NCBI GenBank assembly: GCA_001599815.1
Contig: BCIA01000007.1
Span: 558,001-622,000 of the forward strand
Direction of reading: 5' to 3'
DNA from: Furcasterigmium furcatum
Taxonomy: Eukaryota > Ascomycota > Sordariomycetes > Glomerellales > Plectosphaerellaceae
Length of the DNA: 64,000 bases
A program made the position numbers and the translations under genes. The notes below the pieces were generated by a model, which ran no database searches, was not told the DNA's origin, and saw only the letters and a program-made list of their open reading frames with translations. This document shows, one piece after another, positions 21,174 to 32,210 of the stretch; position 1 is the first letter of the stretch, and each line of letters begins with the position of its first letter.

Positions 21174-23257
21174 ATGTCGACGTTCAACGGCATCATCAGC
21201 GAGTTTCCAGACATTCGAGGTTCGTGTGACGTCAATGGCAAATCCAGGCTCCATGGTTATCACTTGGAAGAAACTCCAGACTCAGGACTGACATTCTGTC
21301 AGTGGACTTCTTCAGACGCTCACCCCATCAGCTGCCACCGCGAGCATGCTTCCTCAGCCATATGCACAACGACCATTTGGCGGGCCTAGAGAGCCTTCTA
21401 TCGCCATTTGTCTACTGCTCGGCAGCAACGCGAGAGATTCTGCTTCGCCTCGAGCGCTATCCCTGCCGGATCAACTTCGCAAAAGGCATCCTGGAGTCCC
21501 GGATTCAGACCTTCAAGAACCTGAAGAGCATCTTGAAGCCTATCCCGCTCGACACACCGACGAAACTTGAGCTGGCGCCCGACCACTTCATCCAGGTCAC
21601 CCTGCTCGATGCCAACCACTGCCCTGGCGCCGTCATGTTCCTGATCGAGGGGGACGGCAAGGCGGTATTGTACACCGGAGACATTCGCAGCGAGCCTTGG
21701 TTCGTGAACGCTCTCGCACGCAACCCGTCCGTTCTCGAGTATGCCGCCGGCATCAAGACCTTGGACAAGATCTACCTGGATACTTCTTTCATCGAGAATG
21801 TGCCGTTCCAGACCAAGGCCGAGGGGATTGCTGAGCTACTGCGGAAGGTTGCTCAATACCCAAAAGATACCATCTTCCATTTCCAGGCGTGGACTTATGG
21901 CTACGAAGATGTCTGGATTGCGCTCTCCAAGGCTCTCGACTCGCCCATCCACGTAGACGAATACAAGATGCGCGTCTACAGCTCGCTTACCTCGCGGCAA
22001 TCAACCGACCGGTTTGCGCCATCGGTACACCTTTGTCCCGAGGCCGCGGCTTTGACGGGCCACATGTGCGCAAACGCTGACAAGCCTGGATGCTTGACGA
22101 GAGATCCCAACGTCCGAATCCACAGCTGCGAGAGGGGCAACTACTGCTCCGTCGTTCAGAAAGGGCCCGTCGTCTGGATCCAGCCCATCATCGCTCACTT
22201 GGAAGGCGGGGTTGATCGGTTGGAAGTGGGCGTCGGGGGAGGCGCCGGAGATTTGGAACGTGAAGTTGACTTGGACGCTCTGCCTCTGGATGACGTGGAC
22301 AAGCTCCTGGGTCTCATTTGCTCGACCGATAACGTCCAGGACAAGCTTGCTGCCCAGATTCGAGCTTTCCTATCTGGGGTATCTCCGAGTGGCCGTAACA
22401 TTGCTCTCGACCTAGATGGGGCGGCGCTTGGAAAGAGCCCTCAGCATGACATCGCGGCAGCCTTCAAGGCCATCGCCGAAAAGGCTCGGTTGCAACGCGA
22501 CAAGAGCCAGAGGACCGATCTCCCTGCCGGCGGAGAGCTGCCACAGATTGTTCGGTTTCCCTACTCCCGCCACTCGTCGTACCCCGAACTCTGCCATCTG
22601 GTTGAGCTGTTGAACCCAAAGGATGTTTGGCCGTGCACTGTCCAACCAGAAGAATGGTACAAGCATGGCATCAGCATCAAATCGCTGTTTGGGAAGCATT
22701 GCTCTGGCGATTTTTTTGAGCATGACAAGGCTCTAGAGAAATTGGCGGTCACTCATGGCGTCGGCCGACGACAACCCCAGCAAGACATGGCCGAGGAGGT
22801 GCATGATCACTTCCCCTCCACGGAGTCAACGGAAGACCCATTGTCGCCCTCGGAAAGGAGATTGGCAAGTTCCCCAACGACCTGCCCAGAGTTTGATTCG
22901 ATTGTACAAGGAACCAGAGAAACTCACCAGGCCGCCACCGAATCCGGCGTGGTCAAGTTCGACTTGCAGTATCTGGATAGCCAACAGTCGATTGTGTCGG
23001 TACAGTCGACGGTCAGTCACCTCAGCGGGGATGTCTCGCTTGAGCGAAAGGACGCGTATGCCGCCATGATTAGGAACCTCCGAGGCGGTGACTGGAAGAC
23101 GCTTAGCCTGCTCTCGACAACCGACCACCACACCGTGCCTGAAGTAGACCCGGGAGAATGCGATGAGGGACGTTCGCGTCCTGTCGGCCAGCCCACCGCC
23201 GCCAAACGCAAGAGCACAGTCGCAGATGATCAACGTCCTCGTCAACGATCTCGATGA
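21174..23257 (+). CDS. Artemis/SNM1-type metallo-beta-lactamase/beta-CASP nuclease, probably truncated
   Basis: DNA repair nuclease of the SNM1/PSO2/Artemis group. Exons 21174-21219 and 21303-23257 give 666 aa. Metallo-beta-lactamase motifs: SHMHNDHLAG (HxHxDH), DANHCPGAVMF (His) and YTGDIR (Asp), with DTSF following. The beta-CASP part includes FHFQAWTYGYED, SPIHVDEYK and PYSRHSSYPEL (usual form SEHSS), then LLNPKDVWPCT. The C-terminal region is charged and includes a conserved-looking block, WKTLSLLSTTDHHTVPEV. The 83-bp intron has a GTTCGT donor. The stop is a TGA at 23255, after which the same frame continues open and coding-like (see 23258-23815). Nuclear location is inferred from the family. 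The first ATG after the leader was taken as start. Confidence 0.88.
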
Positions 23258-23815
23258 GCTGAAGAAGCTCACGCATCATCGACGGTGACCGGCATGGCCT
23301 TCGATGCCAGTGACCAGCACTGGTTCAAGGTGCAGATCAACCTGGTGGCCGATCTCGGCAACACGTTGGCTCTTTGCTTTGTGCCGGGCCGAGATCCTTG
23401 GGAGGAGGCAGTCGCTGGCTGCCGCGGGGGAGTACGTACCGCTCGGGTCCCAAAAGAGCCAGCCTTGATTATCAGGAGTACCTTCTCGGTCAAGGGCTCT
23501 CGTACCTCACCCGATTATCAGGCTTCATCGGGTCCCTTATGTTTGGACATATCAAGCCCGACGAGACCTCCACCATACAGAATTCCAAGCAGTTGAAAGC
23601 GCCCTGGTCTGGCTCGATGCAAGATCCAGAAAGTCGGCCGTCGAAAGATGGCGGCTCCTGTTTCGGCAGGAAGCCGTCCGCCGCAAATCGAGCCCGGCAG
23701 CCGAGTCTGTGCCAACGATCGAGCGAAAGGAAACCTGCTCAGACTCAGACAGTCCGCCTCATATGCCACGCCGGACTGCACGAGGACCTGCTGAGGAGAG
23801 TTGAATCTCGATGGG
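23258..23815 (+). pseudogene. coding-like sequence beyond the nuclease stop codon, interrupted
   Basis: Directly after the TGA at 23255-23257 the same frame stays open through a well-formed stretch (DQHWFKVQINLVADLGNT, GRDPWEEAVAG). A plausible intron follows, donor GTACGT near 23436 and acceptor TTGATTATCAG near 23495, after which the next open block reads EYLLGQGLSYLTRLSGFIG. Coding-like sequence then moves by one frame near 23570-23590 (VESALVWLDARSRKSAVERW) and ends at a stop at 23813-23815. This looks like the broken tail of the upstream gene, or of a neighbour, with one in-frame stop and one frameshift. Assembly errors or an unseen intron spanning the TGA are alternatives. No domain was recognised in it. 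Confidence 0.45.
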
Positions 23816-26808
23816 GTTAGAACCACGAAATGACGGATCACATGGACGTGAAGAAGGACCGCTGAGGTCTGCGTATGGGCCTGCCTCCGCTGCAGTGTTG
23901 CTGTGTGACTTGGGTTCACCCACGGGCCCCGGAGCTGGGATCAGGCGGTGAGGGAGGTATGGTGGAAGCCCGGAGTCGTCATCCGTTGCTTGGGAAGGGT
24001 CTCCCATCGTCATTTGCAGGTGGCGCACCACCTGGTTGCCTACGCAGGCGAGAGGGCGCCGTCATCCTCGGCCGGCAAGAAGCTGGCGGACGGCTGATGG
24101 GACCGAGTGCTGGACTTGCTGATGTGAGGAAGGTGCCATCACGGACGACAGCGGATGCTATTTCGAGCGACGTGCCCATTGCGCCTGTTCAATCAATCTG
24201 CGGCAGGGGAGCGCCGTTGTCTCTCGGTGTCTTACGCTCCGGGCTGCTGGCCCAAGCTCGCCATCTGGAGTGAAGAGGGCAGATCAGGCGCACAGGAGCC
24301 AATTGGCACTAATCTGGCAACGTATAGGAAAGTGTCAATCGCGATCTTACTTTCTGCTTTGCAAGAGTCACATTTTGATGTTCGCCGCCAGGGGTTTGTT
24401 TGTGTGAGTGGGATATGAGGCGCGGGAGCGCATTGCCGGGCGCTCTCGGTTTGAAGGGAGGACGGGACATGTGCGGGCTGTCGGCGCGAGTATGACGAGG
24501 CAGGCCTGCCGATGAGGTGTCAGTAAACGCCGACGGTCGCCATGACGGCCATGCATGGATAACGGTGATCTCGCCTACGACGGTGAGACTCGCGTTGCGG
24601 GCCGAGAGGAGGATCGATTCTGGCGTCGACACTTTCGCTTCGCGGAACCGCGTCGCAGAGACCTCATCACGGGCGTTTGATCGACTGCGGTCTGGAGCGC
24701 TCAGCTAGCCCGTGCTACGTTACGAAGGCTGACTGAACTGACTCTCCAGGTTCGGCGCGACTCTCACTCGAAATGCCCTCATTTCCTCTTTTGGGCGCGG
24801 CTGCGTCCTCCCGTCGAGATAAGAATCGTGAGGTAGCCTAATATGGACCACTCAGGGCAGAGGCTAATAAGAGCCTCGCGCAATGGCTGGCTCTCGCACA
24901 CCCAAATCCAGCGAGTCTCGTGATTCGGCGACCCGACTTGCGGAAGCCAGGGCCAGCAGGTCATCGGGATATTTCACCCTGCACGTCGGGTCAACTGCAT
25001 CAGCAGGTACGAGCTGTGATTGGCCGACCCCCATCGACCGTGGATGAGGTGACGGGGTGTGTGGTCTTGGTGGCGGAGGATCGTGGGAGGGCCAGCTCGT
25101 CACGCGGGAAGCTCTGGTGGCTCGTGGCAGCGAGGTGGCCTCCCGTCAATCCCGGCGAGACTCCACAGGACCCTCAGGGCGAGGGCCGAAAGGGGCAATT
25201 CTGGCCGGGAGAATCTTCGGACTTACCACTCTGCTCAGCTGGGCCTCGGGGGGGCTCATCACAGAGGCGAGCGGGTGTCGTTTGCGTCGGGCCAACATCC
25301 GAAGCATTGGCCACCTTGGATTCTCTGTCTGTCAGAAGCCAAAACACGAGACGCCGGAGCGAAAGGCCAGCGGGCCCTCGAAGCGGACGAGTTCATATGG
25401 CAATGCATGCAATGGAGAGGATTCCGGTGGCAAATATACTCCAGACGATCAGACATACGGGAGGCAGATGGCAGCCGGGCAGGTGGTGCGGTCTCCCCGG
25501 CGCATAACTGCGTTCGTTGCCGGTTTCCGACACGGAGGAGGGAGGCGAAAACGTACGGCATGTCGGGACCGTCGCGAGAGGACGCTGGACCCCCAGAAAA
25601 CGGTTGAGTCTGGGCAGGACGATGGCGAATGTCTTGTCGGCTAACCCGAGTGGTGCTGATGGATGGATGGATGGCAGAGAGCCTCCAGGTCATGGCCACT
25701 GAAACCCGACGGCGAAAAGGCAGAAGGGACGGGACACCATCGCCAGGTGCGCGTGCGTGGCTCGGTCGTCGGAGGCAGCGGCCGACACTGCGGGAGCGCA
25801 AGGCCCAGGCCTGGAGGGCATCGGACCAATGCGTGGCCCCTGACCCCCACAGCTCCTTTAACCGGCGACGGTGTTGCGGCCCGGCGGGAAGCACGCTACG
25901 CGATCTAGGGCCGTTTGGTACGCTCCCCGTGCTGGGGACAATTTATCTCTGGTATCAAGCGGACGGACGGTGTACCGGCTGTATGCTGGGTGCCCATTCC
26001 AGCGGCAGCACCCAGGAATTGTGGAAACTTGCTTTCAGCGATGGGAGCATGATAAAGTCCTTAAAACGCCCCGGTCGCATCGGACAGCAGGCAGGGTGGT
26101 CTTTGAAGGGTCTTCTAAATGGTTTGGCCGACCCGCCTGCCGACCTGACGACGACGACTTACACCACCGACAACGACAACACGGACCGGTAGCTGGGTTG
26201 GACAGGAGGAGCAAGCAAGCAAGCAAGCAGCCTACAAACGACGAGAGCCCATTCGGTCCACGGCATTCCGCTTCTGGGACCCCTCTTCTGGAAGGTCACA
26301 GGACAATCGCTCCCCCCACTGGACAGGAGCTTTTCTCGGTGTTGGGGATCGAGGCCCTCTCCGGCGCTGGCTCGAGCCTGCTACTCGCACGCACGCACGA
26401 CACCGACCGAGCCGGGGCTCCCGTGGTGGTCGAAATCCTCGACTGATATTTCCATTCGCATATACACAGATCGCACGCACGCACGCACCACGGTCGGGCG
26501 ACCTACCCGCACACACCACAGACAGCAAACTGCAGCAGTAACAGTTCATCGTCCCATCCCCTCAGCCCTTGTTCCCTGCAACGGGTGGCGAGCCAGAGGG
26601 ACGGATGACCAGTCACGTCGTCGCGACTCCGGAAGATTGATGAAACAGGGCGGCACGTGGCTGAGCCATTCTTGTCGGGCGAGGGAAGAACCCGCTATCC
26701 TGAATTGAAATCTCGGGGCCGAGATTTGCGAGGGAGGGAGAGGACGACGCGGGAGAGCCAGAGCCAGCCTGCACAGGCAAGGCAGGCATTGTTGGCAGGC
26801 TGTCACCA
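23816..26808. other. long gene-poor stretch with microsatellites
   Basis: 2.99 kb without a supported gene. Open frames of 180-210 codons occur in several phases around 24900-26450 (both strands) but lack domains, share no consistent splice pattern and overlap one another, as expected in GC-rich DNA. Simple repeats: (GATG)n near 25659-25675, (AAGC)n near 26208-26231, (GCAC)n near 26388-26400 and 26468-26487. The last ~600 bp is probably promoter and leader of the DUF1479 gene. Confidence 0.5.
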
Positions 26809-29166
26809 GTGTCAGCAGAGAGAACGGGCCAGATCCAAGGCGCGACCACCACACGGATGATCTTGGCCCGCTGGGCCGCTGGCCCAAGAGAAGCGCCCCC
26901 CGCAGCAGCGGCCGGGGGCGAGGGGGGTGCGGCAGCGGTTGGAGGAGGTGGTAGTGGTGGGGGAGGAGAAGGTGCATCGGCTGCAGCCACGACCAAAACG
27001 GTCAAGGTGACTCTGGGGAAGAAGGGGAAGGGATCCCGGGGCGGCAAAGCGAGCCGGAAGTCCAAGATTAATAAGGGGACCCCTCCCGGCGGCCACGGCG
27101 GCGGTGTTGGTGTTGGACATGGCCTTGTTGCTTCAGCGAGCGACACCGGGGTCTCTTCCGCGTCTCCTATAACTTCTCCCACCACACCGCGCCTGACAAG
27201 AAGAGCTTCGCAGGCCGCCGCCGCCAGCCTGGCCGCCGCAATACCATCGCTATCGACATCAGCATCGCCAGCAACAGCAGCAGCACAGGCTGTCCCCCTA
27301 GCACCAACCACTTCGGCTGCGGCCGCCCATCGCAGGGCCTTCAGGAACATGGAGCCGCCCGTCGTCTCCTTCTACGGCTCCGAGCCGATTCCCCTGCCTT
27401 CACGCTTCGCCGGCGTCAAGAAGCGCCTGATCGAGGGTCACGAGGCCGCAGTCGAGGCCTCGTGGCACCGCCTGCTCGACGCCCTCAGGGTCGAGATTGA
27501 CGAGATACAGGTCCAGGGCTCCGAGCTGATCCCCGACATCAGCTTCGGCGACATTAACAACCCCGAGAAGGTAGACGCCTTCGCCCAGCGACTAAAACGC
27601 TACGGCGTCGCCATAGTACGAGGCGTCGTACCGGAGAACGAAGCAGAGAGCTGGGTGCAGGAGACGCGTGAGTACCTCGACAAGAACCGCGAGTTCAAGC
27701 CGCCCGCGCTGCACGACCCGACATGCATCGACCTCTTCTGGACGCCGGTGCAGGTCCGCGCCCGGTCGCACCCCAACATGCTGCGGGCGCAAAAGTTCGC
27801 AATGTCCTTCTGGGAGTCCACCGACGACCTGCACATCGCCCGCTGCCCCGTGAGCTACGCCGACCGCCTGCGCATTCACAACGACAAGTTGGGCGCCGTC
27901 GGCCAGCAGAACGGCAACTCGGCCGCCGACTCGCTCAGCGCCAGCGCGTCCTCCACGGTCATCGCCCAGATCGACAGCGGCAGCCTCGAGCGCTGGGAGT
28001 CCGATGGCTACGGCCGCGGGGGCACCTACGAGGCCGTCTTCCGCGGCGACTGGGAGTCTTACGATCCATGGGACCCCGCGGGACGTGTCGGTGCGACGAC
28101 CGACCTCTACAACGGGGCCGGAGCGTGCAGCATATTCCGCATGTTCCAGGGCATCCTCGCCCTGACCAACGTCGAACAGGGAATGGTGCGCGTGCTGCCG
28201 TCCCCTAAGCTGGTGGCCGCATACTTCCTGCTGCGCCCGTTCTTTTCTCCGAAGAGGGCCCCTCCCGAGCAGCCAGACGGTGGCAAGGCAGACCAATGGG
28301 CGGCCTATCTCGACTCGTCCAACTGGTCCCTGGACCCTGAGCCAAGCACGGTCATCCATGGCGCCGTCCCCGGCCACGCCCAGCGCATTACGGAAAGGTG
28401 GCATCCCCATCTGCACATGCGGAGAAGCCTCGTCTCGCTACCGAGCCTGCAGCCCGGAGACTATGTCATCTGGCACTGCGACGAGGCCTATTCCATCATT
28501 AGCGGCGGCACCCGTCTCGGCGTCCCGCCCTCTATGCAGACGGAGTCGAATGAGCTGTCGCTGCTGACCTACCTGCCCGTCTGCCCGCTGACCCAGACAA
28601 ACGCGCTGTTCATGGCGCGCCAGCGCAAGGCCTTCCAGACGGGCCAGCCCGGCCCGGACTTCGACACCCTCGGAGGTCTCGGCAGCGAGGCCTCGCACAT
28701 GGACCGCCCGGATGCCCGGAAGATCGAGGAGTACGGCGGCGTCGAGGGCATGCGCGCCATGGGCCTCGCGCCCTGGGACGTCGACCCCGCCGGCGCCGCC
28801 CCGAGGACGCAGCTCGCCTCGCCGGACGCCATGGACGTGGACGGCGACGAGCCCGGAAACGACAACGACAGCGAGGAGAGCGGCTCAACCCGCAGCGAGA
28901 CCGAGGCCGAGCTGCTGAGGCTCGCCAACATCATCCTCTTCCCCAGCCGGTACGACTTTTACATTCCCGGCGGCGGAAGCGCGCGCAGCGGCAGCGGCGA
29001 TCGCACCCCGCGCACTGGCGGGTTCACGCCCACGAATGGGCTCCTCGGCAGCAGCACCACCAACGGCGCCTCGTCGTCGTCCATATCAGCGCCGCTGCAA
29101 CCGCCACCGCCGCCAACGTCCGCGCCCAAGACGATGGTGAACAACGGCGCGAGGGATAAGACCTGA
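26809..29166 (+). CDS. DUF1479 family protein (putative Fe(II)/2-oxoglutarate-type oxygenase fold)
   Basis: Single-exon gene, up to 785 aa. The DUF1479 core runs from about residue 185 (PLPSRFAGVKKRLIEGHE) to about 650 and includes LKRYGVAIVRGVVP, FWTPVQVRARSHPN, GRGGTYEAVFRGDWESYDPWD, DLYNGAGACSIFRMFQG and DYVIWHCDEAYSI; the HxD in WHCD is a candidate metal site, since the family is related to cupin-type oxygenases. Biochemical activity is unknown. Homologues are usually ~420-480 aa, so the first ~180 residues (Gly/Ala-rich, GGGGSGGGGE, then a Lys/Gly-rich patch) and an acidic, Ser/Gly/Pro-rich C-terminal tail are disordered additions. Starts at 26857 or even ~27349 (MEPPVVSFYG) are possible. 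Confidence 0.85.
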   Translation: MSAERTGQIQGATTTRMILARWAAGPREAPPAAAAGGEGGAAAVGGGGSGGGGEGASAAATTKTVKVTLGKKGKGSRGGKASRKSKINKGTPPGGHGGGVGVGHGLVASASDTGVSSASPITSPTTPRLTRRASQAAAASLAAAIPSLSTSASPATAAAQAVPLAPTTSAAAAHRRAFRNMEPPVVSFYGSEPIPLPSRFAGVKKRLIEGHEAAVEASWHRLLDALRVEIDEIQVQGSELIPDISFGDINNPEKVDAFAQRLKRYGVAIVRGVVPENEAESWVQETREYLDKNREFKPPALHDPTCIDLFWTPVQVRARSHPNMLRAQKFAMSFWESTDDLHIARCPVSYADRLRIHNDKLGAVGQQNGNSAADSLSASASSTVIAQIDSGSLERWESDGYGRGGTYEAVFRGDWESYDPWDPAGRVGATTDLYNGAGACSIFRMFQGILALTNVEQGMVRVLPSPKLVAAYFLLRPFFSPKRAPPEQPDGGKADQWAAYLDSSNWSLDPEPSTVIHGAVPGHAQRITERWHPHLHMRRSLVSLPSLQPGDYVIWHCDEAYSIISGGTRLGVPPSMQTESNELSLLTYLPVCPLTQTNALFMARQRKAFQTGQPGPDFDTLGGLGSEASHMDRPDARKIEEYGGVEGMRAMGLAPWDVDPAGAAPRTQLASPDAMDVDGDEPGNDNDSEESGSTRSETEAELLRLANIILFPSRYDFYIPGGGSARSGSGDRTPRTGGFTPTNGLLGSSTTNGASSSSISAPLQPPPPPTSAPKTMVNNGARDKT

Positions 29167-29558
29167 CGGCGTTGGTTGAAGGGGCGGTGGCGGCGCGGCC
29201 TCGGCAGACGGCTCACGGACGGATCCGAGCCCGACGCCGAGGACGACATGGAGACTACTACTGCTGACGAGGAGACACACATCACTACCACTACTACTAC
29301 CACCACTACCGCGACCGCGGCCGAGAAGCCGGTGATCGTGGCCGAGCCCGCCGTTACGACGGAGCTCAACGGCAAGGCCAAGGAGCCTGCCGTGGCCGCA
29401 GTCACCGTCACCGTCACTGAGACGGCGGCCTCGTAGTTTAGGTTTTGGTTCGTGCATGTGTTTTTCCAAGTCATTTACAAAGCAGGCAGTCCGCGAGGAT
29501 GAGATGAAGCCACCCCTTCAACGTGACGCCAGATGGCATTATTTAAGCGCTCGGAGCG

Positions 29559-29579
29559 CAGCAGCAGCAGCAGCAGCAG
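29559..29579. repeat. (CAG)7 microsatellite
   Basis: Seven perfect CAG units followed by CAAGCAAGCA in non-coding sequence 3' of the DUF1479 gene. A (GA)-rich run follows at about 29610-29635. Confidence 0.85.
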
Positions 29580-29934
29580 CAAGCAAGCATGATTTTTTCA
29601 TGGGAGACAGAGAGAGCGAGAGAGATGGGGAGAGAGACGCTGGGTGGATGAGCTTGGAGACGGGGCTATTTTGCATTGAGGGACACTTTGGGATCTCGAT
29701 TTTTCTACTGCATGGAGATGGCAACGGCCATGGAGGCTTGGATGATGGACGGATTTACTTTTGTTGCAGCATAGGTCGAGACAGGGGAGGGAGGGTGATC
29801 TATCGGGGGGACATAGACCGGTTCCTCGGCCACGAGAGAGGCCCCCGGGGGCAGGGGATACCAGTTTGGGGGGCGAGCACGGTGGTGTGCCCCGTAGAGT
29901 TGGCAGAGCCCCCCGGATCTCGGGTCACACGGGC

Positions 29935-29955
29935 CAGCAGCAGCAGCAGCAGCAG
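29935..29955. repeat. (CAG)7 microsatellite
   Basis: A second seven-unit CAG run, 355 bp from the first, also non-coding. Confidence 0.85.
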
Positions 29956-30421
29956 AGAAGAGAACAAGACACACGCGAGGGGACAGGGCGGCCGAGGGGG
30001 GGAGCTCACGATCCTCCCTCAGCCCTCTTCCCACATCACGCACGATTCGCGACGAGAAAACCTGCGCAACACGCACCGCACCACATGACTGGCAATTTGC
30101 GCATTCAAACCCCCATGCCCATGCCTGTCAAACCGATGACCCCTTTCACCCGTATATTTACCCGTCTGCTGCTTGCTTCCGAGCGCCCAACCAGGACCGG
30201 GCTGCCTGCCCCTGGCGGGCGCGCGCCGCCCAACCAAGAGCCGCCGATATATGAGCATGCGGCCCTCTTCCCAGCTGGGTAAAAAAGCCAGAAACGACCC
30301 CCGTCGCCGCATCTTCCGGATGCGGTGCTCGGGCTCGGATGCCGTGCCGGCGCAGCCTTCTCTCTGGGGGCGAGATTATGGGGAATAGAGTATGTAGGGC
30401 TCGCTTCTGCTGCTGCTGCCG

Positions 30422-31840
30422 CTAGTCGCCGCCCGACTTCTTGAGGTCGTCGTAGGACATGATCTTGGGGTTGTTTTTGTCCGTGTCGGAGAGGGTGTCG
30501 TAGTCGCGGTCGATGGTGAAGCACTCACCCGTGTTCTTGTTCCCCTCGAGGAGCAGGGCCAGCAGGCCGATGGTAGCTGTCAAAAATCTGTCAGTTCCCA
30601 ATGCGGATGGTGGCCCGAGTCCCGTCGAAATTGAGGCCCCGTGCCCCCTCGGTTCGGCGCGCGGAGTGCTGACTTACCCATGGCCTCTGCATTGATGACA
30701 GCGTTCTGGGGATCCGGCAGCTCCTTGATGACCTGCCAGTCGCCCGTAGGACCCTCGTCTCCGCCCCCTAGGTGCCAGTCCTCCGTCAACAGGGGTGTGG
30801 TATGTGTCCACTGCCAGAGGTCGCACGCGCGAGTCAGCAAAGCCTCCTTCTGTCTTCCTCTTAAGTCCGTCCGGCTTACCTCATGCAGCAGCGTCGCCGA
30901 GAGGCCGTTGTAGGTATTGAGCCTCACGCCGCTGGTCAGCTCGTCCTTGTCGGCGAGCTTGCGGATCGTCACGGCGCGGTCGTTGTCGTAGCCGGGGAAG
31001 TTCCGCGCGTTGAAGGCAAAGTCGCACACGGTGATGACGCACGGCTGGTCCTCGTCGTCGGTGTCGTCGTCGGCGGGCTCGCAGGCCACGAAGCCGCGGA
31101 GGCCGGGCGTGTCCTTGCAGTTGTATCCCGACGCGACGTTGTTCTTGGTGTCAAGCCAGAGGTCGTTGGCCCTGTCGTACTTGTTGAAGTGGTCGCCGTT
31201 GTCGCAGTAGATGCGCTGCTCGGACGTCTTGCGGTCCTTGATCTCCTCCCAGTCCTTGGCGACGCTGTTGATGGTATCTGCACGTGTTAGTTGAGCGACG
31301 ACCCCCGGTTCCTGGCTCGAGGTCTTACTGTAGACGATAGTATGCGGCGTGGCCCGGCTGTCCCGCTCGGGGATTCCGAAGAACTCGAGATATTCCAGCG
31401 GGTACTGCACCAGCGTCGCATCGTCGTGATCGGTTTTGAAGACCATCTTCCAAAGACGGCGGAACTCGACGTCACGCGGGGATTCATTACTCTTCATGCT
31501 GGCCATACGGCCGGTAGCGGTCTTCGCCATGCGGAACATCTCGTCCAGGGCGGCTATCAACCCTCGGAATTAGTATACCCTTTATAGAGGTGTTAGGGGC
31601 AACTCAGCGTGTCTGAAGAGCAGCTACATGTCGCGGAACCCCTAAAATAGCCAGAATAAGGGGGGGCCAGCTCCGGAATAACGTACTGCGGAGGTTGTAC
31701 TTCTTGCCCTCGCCGAGGGGGTACTTCTTGCAGGAGGAGTGAAGCCAGTACTTCAGTTCGAGGCTCGGCTGCTGGGCCATGACCGGCAGCGCGCAGAAGA
31801 GGATGCCCACAAGGGCGAGTAGGAGGAAAAGGATCTTCAT
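30422..31840 (-). CDS. secreted putative zinc peptidase with HEWTH motif
   Basis: Exons 31840-31687, 31553-31329, 31277-30880, 30810-30678 and 30576-30422 join to 354 aa. Signal peptide MKILFLLLALVGILFCALPVMAQ. The HEXXH zinc site is HEWTH (residues 258-262); HE ends exon 3 and WTH opens exon 4, so the motif exists only after removal of a 69-bp intron. Cys residues (SSCKKYP, IYCDNGD, YNCKDT, VACEP, PCVITVCDF, GECFTI) suggest disulfides. A downstream NAEAM block may hold a third metal ligand. It resembles the loosely defined group of fungal secreted metallopeptidase-like proteins; it is not a clear deuterolysin (no GTxDxxYG seen). Role in nutrition or host interaction is inference. Confidence 0.78.
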
Positions 31841-32210
31841 CGTGAAGGTGGTGCCAGCGTGGGGCCTTGAGTGCCGTATCGTGAGAGGCAACAAAGGAGT
31901 GATATGGTGTTCCGCCAGTCCGAGAGAACTGCAACTTTTGAGAGATACGTGACCAACGAAGGTTCTCGGCAAGTTGAAATGGTAACAGTGATGGATAGAA
32001 GGAGGAGGCGCGTCGCAGAAAAGAAAAGCAAAAGGTTGGTGGAAGTCACGGTCGAGACGCGTCAAGGAGGGAAAGAACGACATTCACTATACCGAGAATA
32101 AGAGTGACTCCTTCCATACAGCCCGTCAAAGGCGAAACCATCATTGTACGCATTCACTCTGAGTGCTCAGGCTAAGTCACTAACCCGTACAAGACCGTAT
32201 CAGGAGCGTC
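31841..32210. other. intergenic, peptidase promoter
   Basis: 370 bp upstream of the secreted peptidase. The frame upstream of its ATG is open to 32083 but would bury the signal peptide, so the extension was not used. Confidence 0.5.

Larger units (their letters stand above)
29167..30421. other. intergenic with low-complexity and CAG tracts
   Basis: 1.26 kb between convergent genes. An open frame at 29176-29436 (plus; ACT-rich, poly-Thr) follows the DUF1479 stop in another phase and could be an alternative 3' exon, but no convincing splice pair links them. Two CAG runs and a CTG run are listed separately. Confidence 0.5.

Noticed and set aside
24920..25894. Several overlapping ~200-codon frames on both strands
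   Set aside because: All frames open together in GC-rich sequence, none has a domain or consistent splice sites.
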